Below are positions 1 to 4,775 of a stretch of DNA of 7,796 bases, piece by piece (the stretch's first letter is position 1; each line of letters opens with the position of its first letter). The stretch covers positions 1 to 7,796 of the forward strand of contig CAWUZD010000065.1 of NCBI GenBank assembly GCA_963926925.1, in the 5' to 3' direction. The notes under the pieces are model-generated. The model did not search any database. It was not told the origin of the DNA and saw only the letters and a program-made list of their open reading frames with translations. The DNA comes from Paralactobacillus_A sp963926925 (GTDB taxonomy: Bacteria; Bacillota; Bacilli; Lactobacillales; Lactobacillaceae). Made by a program: the position numbers and the translations under genes.

Positions 1-233
1 CTACTAAGACGACTAAAGCTCGTAAACTAACTTATGCACAAAAGTTAGAATTTGAAAAGCTTGAACCCGCTATTGATGATTTGGAACAACAAATTGATAC
101 TATTAAGCAACAGATGCTAAGTAATGGCGATGATTATCAAAAACTTGCTGAACAACAGCAACAAATTGATGAATTGAATGAACAATTAGATGCGAAGATG
201 CAACGCTGGGAAGAATTAAGTGAATTAATGTAA
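1..233 (+). CDS. ABC-F family ATPase, C-terminal end (Uup/YfmR-like), partial at 5' end
   Basis: The frame is open from base 3 to the TAA at 231-233 and gives the last 76 residues of a protein that starts before the window. The visible part is a basic stretch (TKTTKARKLTYAQKLEFEKL) followed by a charged, Gln/Glu-rich two-helix region ending in QRWEELSELM. This is the pattern of the C-terminal coiled coil (ABC_tran_CTD) of Uup/YfmR-type ABC-F proteins, soluble duplicated ATPases that act on the ribosome or on DNA-related processes rather than in transport. None of the ATPase motifs lie inside the window, so the subfamily rests only on the tail. A strong terminator starts right at the stop codon, so the gene is the end of its transcript. 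Confidence 0.8.
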   Translation, partial: TKTTKARKLTYAQKLEFEKLEPAIDDLEQQIDTIKQQMLSNGDDYQKLAEQQQQIDELNEQLDAKMQRWEELSELM

Positions 234-271
234 AAAAAAGACTTGTTATTTTTTAATAACAAGTCTTTTTT
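234..271. terminator. Bidirectional intrinsic terminator between the ABC-F gene and the hemolysin III gene
   Basis: A perfect 11-bp stem (GACTTGTTATT at 240-250 with AATAACAAGTC at 255-265) has a TTTT loop. It is flanked by an A-run on the left and a T-run on the right, so it can terminate in both directions. It sits directly after the plus-strand ABC-F stop and 4 bp past the minus-strand hemolysin III stop, serving both convergent genes. Confidence 0.9.
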
Positions 272-274
272 GTA

Positions 275-922
275 TTAGCCGTAAATGTAAAGGGCTAAGA
301 AAATGCATAAACTACCTAACATGACAAGAATATGCCAGAATACATGGGCGTAACGGATTTTTTGTGAACTATATAAAACCGCACCGCTAGTATAGATTAA
401 ACCACCAAGGGCGAGGAGGATAATGCCATCTGTTCCCATACCGAGCCATAATGGTTTAATGCCAACTAAGCAGGCCCAACCGAGCAAGACATATAATAAT
501 GTTTCTAACTTTTTAAATTTGCCAACAAAGAAAATTTTATAAATAATCCCTAAAATACAAATACTCCAAATTGCAGCGAGTAAACTAATTCCTAACCAGC
601 CTTTAATAATTGTTAGGCAAAATGGCGTATATGAACCAGCAATTAGCAAAAAAATACTACTGTGGTCGAATATTTGAAAAACGCGGGATGCTTTGGTAAA
701 AAATAAACAATGATACATCATTGATGAGAAATATAAAACGATTAAAGAAATTCCAAAAACGAGGTATGAACCTAATGCAACTGGCCCCATTGGAATTACT
801 TTAATAATTAGTAAGACCAATCCCACGATAGCAGCGGCTAAGCCAATGCCATGGGTAATAGCACTCCAAATTTCATTCATTAATTGATAATGATGTTGTG
901 TAGCAACTGCGTCATTGTGCAT
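275..922 (-). CDS. trhA: Hemolysin III / PAQR-family integral membrane protein
   Basis: This is a 215-residue, very hydrophobic protein with about seven membrane segments, the usual size for the bacterial hemolysin III (YqfA/YplQ/TrhA) branch of the PAQR superfamily. Family marks are NEIWSAITHGIG near residues 16-27, S67-x3-H71 (SMMYH), FDHSSIFLLIAGSYTPF at 85-101, and H193-x3-H197 near the C-terminus. S67/H71, D86 and H193/H197 fit the metal-site pattern known from adiponectin receptors. The exact cellular role of the bacterial members is poorly defined (membrane energetics or lipid homeostasis has been proposed), and haemolysis should not be assumed. The start is supported by GAAGGAG (plus-strand positions 931-937) 8 nt upstream of the ATG. 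The gene is a single unit, divergent from degV. Where I recall the family carrying a His in the last helix (GSxxHF), this protein has Ile (GSLCIF). Confidence 0.9.
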   Translation of the reverse strand: MHNDAVATQHHYQLMNEIWSAITHGIGLAAAIVGLVLLIIKVIPMGPVALGSYLVFGISLIVLYFSSMMYHCLFFTKASRVFQIFDHSSIFLLIAGSYTPFCLTIIKGWLGISLLAAIWSICILGIIYKIFFVGKFKKLETLLYVLLGWACLVGIKPLWLGMGTDGIILLALGGLIYTSGAVLYSSQKIRYAHVFWHILVMLGSLCIFLALYIYG

Positions 923-950
923 AATTAGAACTCCTTCAACAAATCTTCTA

Positions 951-969
951 ATTATGATATTATCATAAT
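951..969. promoter_or_regulatory. 19-bp perfect palindrome, candidate operator
   Basis: ATTATGATATTATCATAAT is a perfect inverted repeat of two 9-bp arms around one base. It lies just upstream of the hemolysin III ribosome binding site and overlaps the most likely -10 box of that gene (GATAAT on the minus strand). This position suits a repressor site. It loosely resembles the AT-rich 7-1-7 boxes of Fur/PerR-type regulators but matches neither consensus as I know them. The regulator is unknown. Confidence 0.4.
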
Positions 970-986
970 GTGTTTATTAAGTACAA
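959..986 (-). promoter_or_regulatory. Putative promoter of the hemolysin III gene
   Basis: Read on the minus strand, TTGTAC (986-981) is followed after 16 bp by GATAAT (964-959). TAATAT at 962-957 with an 18-bp spacer is an alternative. A start near 952 would give a short leader ahead of the ribosome binding site at 937-931. The match is moderate, and the region is AT-rich, so chance hits are possible. Confidence 0.4.
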
Positions 987-1021
987 TACATCTAGTTTTA
1001 ATAACTAGATACTTAATAAAC
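972..1021. repeat. Nested inverted repeat in the divergent intergenic region
   Basis: Outer arms GTTTATTAAGTA (972-983) and TACTTAATAAAC (1010-1021) are perfect 12-bp complements. Nested inside are ATCTAGTT (990-997) and AACTAGAT (1003-1010) around a 5-base centre; the base at 1010 is shared by both pairings. No gene reads into it from either side, since both neighbours point away, so it is not placed as a terminator. It may be an operator pair or a small palindromic element. Confidence 0.55.
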
Positions 1022-1061
1022 TTATTATGAATATGGCTAAATAATGATGTTTTAGTTATAC

Positions 1062-1067
1062 TATAAT
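1062..1067 (+). promoter_or_regulatory. Possible -10 box upstream of degV
   Basis: TATAAT is a perfect -10 hexamer 38 bp before the degV start codon. I find no convincing -35 element 16-18 bp upstream, and no extended TGn, so the call is weak. Confidence 0.35.
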
Positions 1068-1105
1068 AGTTATGAAAGCTTATTTCGCGAAAGTGTGTGA
1101 GTTAA

Positions 1106-1945
1106 ATGATTAAAATTGTAACTGATTCTTCTGTTCAGTTAACTGAACAAGAAATTGAAAGTAATCACATTAATATCATCCCATTAACGATTACTATTGA
1201 TGGTCAAAGTTATGTTGATGATCGTGATATTACGCGTGATGAATTTATGCAAAAGATGGCTACTGCCAAGACATTACCGAAGACCAGTCAACCAGCTTTG
1301 GGAACATTTGTTGATTTGTTCAATAAATTAGGAGCTGATGGCAGTCAAGTTTTGGCAATTCATATGATGCGGGCTATTAGTGGGACCGTTGAAACAGCCC
1401 GGCAAGCTTCGCAAATGTCTGATAGTGATGTTACGGTTATTGACAGTGACTTTACTGACCGGGCCATGGGTTTTCAAGTGCTTGCCGCCGCTAAGTTAGC
1501 TAATGAAGGCGCTGATATGGACACCATTTTAGCCAAGGTTAAGCAAGTTCATGACCATACGAAGTTATACATGGGAATTGTTGATTTGAATAACATGGTT
1601 AAAGGTGGCCGTTTAAGTAAAGTTGCCGGCATTATTTCCAATCTTTTGAATATTAAAGTTGTTTTGGATGTTAATAAGACCCTTGAAGTTATTCGTAAGG
1701 GCCGGGGTATGAAGACCATTAATAAGTTTATTGATGATTTTGTTGACCAAATGAAACAAACTTCACATGTAGCCGCAATTGGTATTTCCCATGCGGATGC
1801 ACTCAATACTGCTAATAGTATTAAGGATAAATTACAACCACTATTTCCTAATTTGGATATCTTAGTACGAACAACTGACCCAGTTATTGCTACTCATTCT
1901 GGTGCTGGTGCCTTTGCAGTTATGTATTATACTGATGAAGATTAA
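1106..1945 (+). CDS. DegV-family fatty-acid-binding protein (FakB-like)
   Basis: The 279-residue protein has the usual DegV length and the full set of family marks. These are the opening MIKIVTDSSVQL, TSQP at 60-63 (the Ser/Thr region contacting the fatty-acid carboxylate), SGT at 92-94, NNMVKGGR at 162-169, and the ending VIATHSGAGAFAVMYY with H264. DegV/FakB proteins are cytosolic carriers that hold a single fatty acid, in known cases presenting it to the kinase FakA for phosphorylation and entry into phospholipid synthesis. Genomes usually carry several paralogues, so the ligand of this one cannot be told. The ribosome binding site is weak (GTGTGTGAG a few bases upstream), but the N-terminus fits the family exactly and no better start exists. 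It is probably the first gene of a unit with rbgA, which begins 22 bp after its stop. Confidence 0.92.
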   Translation: MIKIVTDSSVQLTEQEIESNHINIIPLTITIDGQSYVDDRDITRDEFMQKMATAKTLPKTSQPALGTFVDLFNKLGADGSQVLAIHMMRAISGTVETARQASQMSDSDVTVIDSDFTDRAMGFQVLAAAKLANEGADMDTILAKVKQVHDHTKLYMGIVDLNNMVKGGRLSKVAGIISNLLNIKVVLDVNKTLEVIRKGRGMKTINKFIDDFVDQMKQTSHVAAIGISHADALNTANSIKDKLQPLFPNLDILVRTTDPVIATHSGAGAFAVMYYTDED

Positions 1946-1967
1946 TTATTAAAGGAGAAATTATAAA

Positions 1968-2825
1968 ATGCCAAATATTCAATGGTATCCTGGACATATG
2001 GCCAAGGCCAAGCGGCAAGTTCAGGAAAAATTGAAGCAAGTTGATGCTGTTTTTGAAATCGTTGATGCACGGGTACCACTATCATCACGGAATCCGATGC
2101 TTGATGAAGTAACCAAACAAAAACCACGCTTGATAGTTTTGAATAAATCTGATTTGGCTGATCCTAATAAGACGAAGCAGTGGATGAATTATTACCAACA
2201 ACAAGGTTATGCTACGGTAGCAATTGATGCCCAACATCATGCTAATTTGCCGCAAATTGCGAAACAGGCACGGGTGTTGTTAGCTGATAAAATTGCAAAA
2301 CAACAGGCCCGCGGTATTAAGCAACCAACGATTAAAGCGATGTGCATTGGTATTCCTAATGTTGGTAAATCTACGGTTTTAAACCGTTTAATCCACAAGA
2401 ATGTTGCTATTACTGGCAATAAACCAGGTGTTACAAAGAACCAACAATGGTTAAAGACTAAAGATGATTTAGCATTATTAGATACTCCAGGAATTTTATG
2501 GCCGAAGTTTGAAGATCCCGAAGTGGGGTTAAAGTTGTCATTAACTGGGGCTATTTCTGATGCGGTTTATCATGAAGATGATGTCGCTATCTTTTTGTTA
2601 GAATTTGCGCATCAATTTTATCCAAAGGCACTTAATAAACTTTATCATTTACAAGACCACGACTTTGAACAATCAAGTGGCGACTTGCTATTACAAATGA
2701 CCAAGCATGCGGGAATGAAGGATGACTATGACCGTTTTGCCCGGAAGATGATCCTTGATTTTCGCAAGGGTTTATTAGGACGAATTACGCTTGATATTGT
2801 CCCACAGGATGTTGCTCATGAATAA
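1968..2825 (+). CDS. rbgA: Ribosome biogenesis GTPase RbgA (YlqF)
   Basis: The 285-residue protein is a circularly permuted GTPase. The G4 motif NKSD (59-62) comes before G1 (GIPNVGKST, 128-136), G2 (T156 in KPGVT) and G3 (DTPG, 172-175), the order that defines the YlqF/RbgA/YawG class. The opening IQWYPGHMAKAKR and EIVDARVPLSSRNP (30-43) are typical of RbgA. The C-terminal third matches the helical RNA-binding domain region. In Bacillus, RbgA is needed for a late step of 50S subunit assembly, around incorporation of proteins such as uL16. The ATG is preceded by AAAGGAG (1951-1957) at 10-nt spacing. Its last codons overlap the start of rnhB, implying translational coupling. Confidence 0.96.
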   Translation: MPNIQWYPGHMAKAKRQVQEKLKQVDAVFEIVDARVPLSSRNPMLDEVTKQKPRLIVLNKSDLADPNKTKQWMNYYQQQGYATVAIDAQHHANLPQIAKQARVLLADKIAKQQARGIKQPTIKAMCIGIPNVGKSTVLNRLIHKNVAITGNKPGVTKNQQWLKTKDDLALLDTPGILWPKFEDPEVGLKLSLTGAISDAVYHEDDVAIFLLEFAHQFYPKALNKLYHLQDHDFEQSSGDLLLQMTKHAGMKDDYDRFARKMILDFRKGLLGRITLDIVPQDVAHE

Positions 2826-3603
2826 ACCATTGACGATTGCTGCCATTAAAGCAATTTTATTTGGCGATGCACCGGTTGATGCGGCCTTTTTGGCAATGTG
2901 CCGCCAGGATCATCGCACTGGGGTGCAAAGTTTAGTAAAGCGGTATGATAAACATTTACAGTTGTTAGCACAACAACAAGCTGCTTTTCAGCAACGCTTG
3001 CAAATTGAACGTTCGTTATGGCCGCAATACCCCTTAATTGCCGGGATTGATGAAGTGGGGCGTGGCCCGTTAGCTGGTCCGGTAGTGACAGCAGCTGTAA
3101 TTTTACCGCATGACTTTAATTTAATTGCAGTGAATGATTCGAAGCAATTATCAGCGGCGCAACGTGAGGCCTTGTATCCCCAAATTATGGCACAAGCGCT
3201 TGCGGTTGGCATTGGTCAAGCTGATCCAGCAACGATTGACCGTGAAAATATCTACCATGCCACTGAGTTAGCGATGCAACAGGCAGTGCAGCATTTAGCA
3301 ATACAACCGGATTATTTATTAGTGGATGCGATGACGGTGCCAGGTGGTTACCAACAGCAAAAACTGATTAAGGGGGATGCGCGCAGTGCTAGTATTGGTG
3401 CGGCAAGTATTGTCGCTAAGGTTACGCGTGACCATTTAATGTATGCTTATGCTAAGCAGTATCCTGGTTATGATTTTGAACATAATGTTGGTTATGGGAC
3501 GGCCAAACACTTGGCTGGTCTAGCCAAGTATGGGGTTACGCCAATTCATCGCCAGAGCTTTGCACCGGTTAAAAAATATCTCAAGCATATTAATTGTCAG
3601 TAA
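2818..3603 (+). CDS. rnhB: Ribonuclease HII
   Basis: RNase HII cleaves the RNA strand of RNA-DNA hybrids and single ribonucleotides left in DNA. The protein is 261 residues with the start chosen here. The acidic active site is complete: D78-E79 in GIDEVGRGPLAGP, D170 in LLVDAM and D187 in KGDARS, with the ribonucleotide-sensing GRG at 81-83. An N-terminal extension of about 70 residues before the catalytic core is normal for Firmicute RnhB. I chose ATG 2818 over the in-frame ATG at 2791 because AGGA at 2806-2809 is well spaced for 2818. The chosen start also overlaps the rbgA stop by 8 bp, a common coupling arrangement, and the residues between 2791 and 2818 do not look like RnhB. It is probably the last gene of the degV-rbgA-rnhB unit. 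The end of the gene contains the -35 box of the downstream small RNA. Confidence 0.96.
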   Translation: MNKPLTIAAIKAILFGDAPVDAAFLAMCRQDHRTGVQSLVKRYDKHLQLLAQQQAAFQQRLQIERSLWPQYPLIAGIDEVGRGPLAGPVVTAAVILPHDFNLIAVNDSKQLSAAQREALYPQIMAQALAVGIGQADPATIDRENIYHATELAMQQAVQHLAIQPDYLLVDAMTVPGGYQQQKLIKGDARSASIGAASIVAKVTRDHLMYAYAKQYPGYDFEHNVGYGTAKHLAGLAKYGVTPIHRQSFAPVKKYLKHINCQ

Positions 3604-3622
3604 AACTAAATAATGTCATAAT
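3594..3622 (+). promoter_or_regulatory. Promoter of the small RNA, starting inside the end of rnhB
   Basis: TTGTCA (3594-3599, 5/6 to consensus) is followed after exactly 17 bp by CATAAT (3617-3622, 5/6 to TATAAT). The expected start, 6-8 bp further on, is at 3628-3630, which is also the first base of the outermost stem of the RNA. That coincidence strengthens both calls. Confidence 0.65.
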
Positions 3623-3650
3623 ATAGATGTTGATAAATGAGGGTTGCTTG

Positions 3651-3716
3651 TTCCAGAAGAAGGAGTGAGCAGCTGTATATCAACAATGTAGTCCTTCGCT
3701 CCAGGAGACGGAGTGA
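3651..3716 (+). repeat. Imperfect direct repeat forming the two hairpin tops
   Basis: Two 18-base copies, 3651-3668 and 3699-3716, start 48 bases apart. They differ at three places only: the first stem base, the third loop base and the last loop base. Both are purine-rich in the loop (AGRAGAM) and closed by CC/GG. Confidence 0.75.
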
Positions 3717-3726
3717 AGGCTTTTTT
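3693..3726 (+). terminator. Intrinsic terminator ending the small RNA (and possibly the rnhB transcript)
   Basis: The 10-bp stem CCTTCGCTCC/GGAGTGAAGG contains a single G-U pair and a 7-nt loop, and is followed by TTTTTT. It is a strong rho-independent terminator. It is the only clear terminator downstream of rnhB before the next promoter, so it may also end the degV-rbgA-rnhB transcript. Confidence 0.85.
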
Positions 3727-3776
3727 ATTATTAAAAGCTGAAATTATTAAACAGTTAAAGGAAGAACCAAAAAGTT

Positions 3777-3805
3777 CTGACATTATGTATTAAATAAAGT
3801 ATTAT
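3777..3805 (+). promoter_or_regulatory. Promoter of the small ORF
   Basis: CTGACA (3777-3782, 5/6) and TATTAT (3800-3805, 5/6) are separated by exactly 17 bp. Transcription would start near 3812, giving a leader of about 30-40 nt before the small ORF. Between the small RNA terminator and this promoter (3727-3776) I see nothing else recognisable. Confidence 0.6.
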
Positions 3806-3842
3806 CTATTTAACTAGTACTTTTTATATTGTGATAAGGTAG

Positions 3843-4043
3843 ATGATATTGTTAATGACAAATAATTTAGATTTTTTTGTATACAATAAATATGATGAAG
3901 CGTTAAAAGCTGCACTGATTACTTATACTAAAAAATTTGATAATTACTTTCCATTAATGGCTATAGAACCAACATTGGCAATTGTTGAAAAATGTATTAT
4001 GGAAAATCATCCCTATAAGTTAGATTCTAATAAAATCTATTAA
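3843..4043 (+). CDS. Small hypothetical protein (62-66 residues)
   Basis: This is a short soluble, acidic/aromatic protein with no signal peptide or membrane segment. It resembles, from memory only, a group of unnamed ~60-residue Firmicute proteins with a central YTKKFxxxFPxM motif, an EKCIxxxxPY motif and an ending in IY. Here these are YTKKFDNYFPLM, VEKCIMENHPY and NKIY. The function is unknown. Start choice is uncertain. ATG 3843 has AAGG (3836-3839) only 3 nt upstream, in-frame TTG 3849 has it at an ideal 9 nt, and ATG 3855 at 15 nt. The reading frame is more AT-rich than its neighbours, suggesting an accessory origin. It has its own promoter and terminator, so it is a one-gene unit. Confidence 0.6.
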   Translation: MILLMTNNLDFFVYNKYDEALKAALITYTKKFDNYFPLMAIEPTLAIVEKCIMENHPYKLDSNKIY

Positions 4044-4045
4044 TT

Positions 4046-4076
4046 AAAAGCATTGATTATTTAATCAATGCTTTTT
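4046..4076. terminator. Bidirectional terminator between the small ORF and the HD-domain gene
   Basis: A 14-bp stem, AAAAGCATTGATTA (4046-4059) with TAATCAATGCTTTT (4062-4075), has a very tight centre and A/T runs on both sides. It lies 2 bp after the small ORF stop on the plus strand and 24 bp past the HD gene stop on the minus strand, so it serves both. Confidence 0.85.
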
Positions 4077-4099
4077 AATTTCTAAATTAAACTTTTTTA

Positions 4100-4666
4100 T
4101 TATGCTGTTAAATTAAGGGCAGCGGCATTAGCTTGCATTGCGGTTAAGCATTCTTGAATAACATCATCTAAATTCATATCGAGCATGGCTAAACCTTGAT
4201 TAATGATGTCACGGTTAACTCCAGCAGCAAAGGCTGGCCGGTTAAACTTTTTTCGCACTGATTTGACTTTGACATCGTTAATACTATGGGATGGCATCAT
4301 CTTAGTAACAGCGACAATTAAGCCGCTTAATTCATCAATTGTAAATAATGTTTTTTCCATTAAATTACTAGGCATTACATCAGTATCAATGCCATAACTA
4401 TGACTCATAATGCCATGAATATAAACTTCATCAACATGATGAGCCCGTAAAATTTCAGCAGTTTTGAAACAGTGTTGGTCAGGATATTTTTGCCAATCCA
4501 TGTCATGTAATAAACCAACTACACCCCAAACATCAGCATCGGCATGATTTAATTCCGCAAAGTGCCGCATGATGGTTTCAACAATTAATGAGTGTTGTAA
4601 CAATGATGGTTCATCAACATAAGTCGTTAATAATTGCCAGGCAGTTTGGCGATCCAACTTTTCCAT
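4100..4666 (-). CDS. HD-domain (HDIG-type) putative phosphohydrolase
   Basis: The 188-residue cytosolic protein matches small HD-superfamily hydrolases. It has H25 in LLQHSLIVE, the HD pair H54-D55 in GLLHDMDWQKYP, further His in the helices after it (H65, H89) and D111 in TIDELSGLI. These fit the H...HD...D metal-binding scheme of the superfamily, whose members hydrolyse phosphate esters of nucleotides and related compounds. The substrate cannot be told from sequence. The start is ATG at 4666, set by GGAGG (plus-strand CCTCC at 4675-4679) at 8-nt spacing. An in-frame TTG at 4681 would begin upstream of that site and is rejected. The gene is a single unit, divergent from dprA and convergent with the small ORF. 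It is not a usual partner in the rbgA-rnhB-dprA-topA order and looks inserted there. Confidence 0.85.
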   Translation of the reverse strand: MEKLDRQTAWQLLTTYVDEPSLLQHSLIVETIMRHFAELNHADADVWGVVGLLHDMDWQKYPDQHCFKTAEILRAHHVDEVYIHGIMSHSYGIDTDVMPSNLMEKTLFTIDELSGLIVAVTKMMPSHSINDVKVKSVRKKFNRPAFAAGVNRDIINQGLAMLDMNLDDVIQECLTAMQANAAALNLTA

Positions 4667-4674
4667 ATTTATAA

Positions 4675-4679
4675 CCTCC
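4675..4679 (-). promoter_or_regulatory. Ribosome binding site deciding the HD-gene start
   Basis: GGAGG on the minus strand lies 8 nt before ATG 4666. It lies inside the frame that a TTG start at 4681 would use, so it fixes the start at 4666. Confidence 0.8.
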
Positions 4680-4703
4680 AATTTTTAATAAAAACTTAAT
4701 AAA

Positions 4704-4709
4704 ATTATA
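4704..4709 (-). promoter_or_regulatory. Possible -10 box of the HD-domain gene
   Basis: A perfect TATAAT on the minus strand lies 38 bp upstream of the HD-gene ATG. The -35 region (TTTATA at 17 bp) is poor. The same DNA read on the plus strand contains TATACT (4706-4711), which could belong to dprA, but no good -35 supports it. Confidence 0.4.
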
Positions 4710-4775
4710 CTCTATTACGAATGATATATAAAGAAAACAGGAATGCAAACGCGTATATCCCAGCGAGGTGAGTCA

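Larger units (their letters stand above)
3629..3726 (+). ncRNA. Candidate small RNA of about 98 nt with two matching hairpin tops
   Basis: Between a good promoter and a strong terminator lies a compact RNA with no convincing ORF. Stem P1 pairs 3628-3635 with 3678-3685 (TGTTGATA/TATCAACA, 8 bp). It encloses hairpin P2, which pairs 3642-3654 with 3662-3674 (13 bp, several G-U pairs) around the 7-nt loop AGAAGAA. The terminator hairpin P3 pairs 3693-3702 with 3710-3719 around the 7-nt loop AGGAGAC, followed by six T. The tops of P2 and P3 match at 15 of 18 bases (TTCCAGAAGAAGGAGTGA at 3651-3668, CTCCAGGAGACGGAGTGA at 3699-3716). The stem wobbles, the equal loop sizes and the repeated motif argue for a selected RNA. 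I do not recognise a known family. It could be a trans-acting small RNA, a protein-binding RNA, or a leader/attenuator of the downstream small ORF. Confidence 0.6.

Noticed and set aside
2791..2817. An earlier in-frame ATG for rnhB at 2791.
   Set aside because: No ribosome binding site is well placed for it, the added residues are unlike RnhB, and ATG 2818 has AGGA at good spacing and overlaps the rbgA stop.
1549..3212. Several short reverse-strand open frames across degV, rbgA and rnhB, and similar ones inside the HD gene and topA.
   Set aside because: They lie opposite or in other frames of well-supported genes, lack ribosome binding sites, and encode nothing recognisable.
3651..3716. Similarity of CCAGAAGAAGG and CCAGGAGACGG to the PyrR-binding loop of pyrimidine leaders (CCnGnGAGG).
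   Set aside because: The spacing between CC and GG is longer than in the PyrR loop, the GAGAGG core is not matched, and no pyrimidine gene follows.
3629..3726. Known structured RNAs: T-box, SAM-III, preQ1, THF and signal recognition particle RNA.
   Set aside because: The T-box bulge sequence and the core motifs of these families are absent, and the RNA is too short for 6S, tmRNA or RNase P RNA.
3713..3793. A 27-codon frame starting with GTG in the terminator stem and ending in the peptide EEPKSSDIMY.
   Set aside because: Its start lies in the terminator stem with an SD-like AGGAG too close, it runs through the T-tract, and it would not be transcribed past termination. It could be a remnant of an older gene, but nothing supports expression.
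4693..4704. ACTTAATAAA shared between the HD-dprA intergenic region and an arm of the 972-1021 inverted repeat.
   Set aside because: It is a 10-base AT-only-type match in AT-rich DNA with no inverted partner at the second site, so chance is a sufficient explanation.
4743..4775. An earlier in-frame ATG for dprA at 4743.
   Set aside because: GAGGTG lies at 4765-4770, inside that frame, and fits ATG 4776; the added residues are not typical of DprA.
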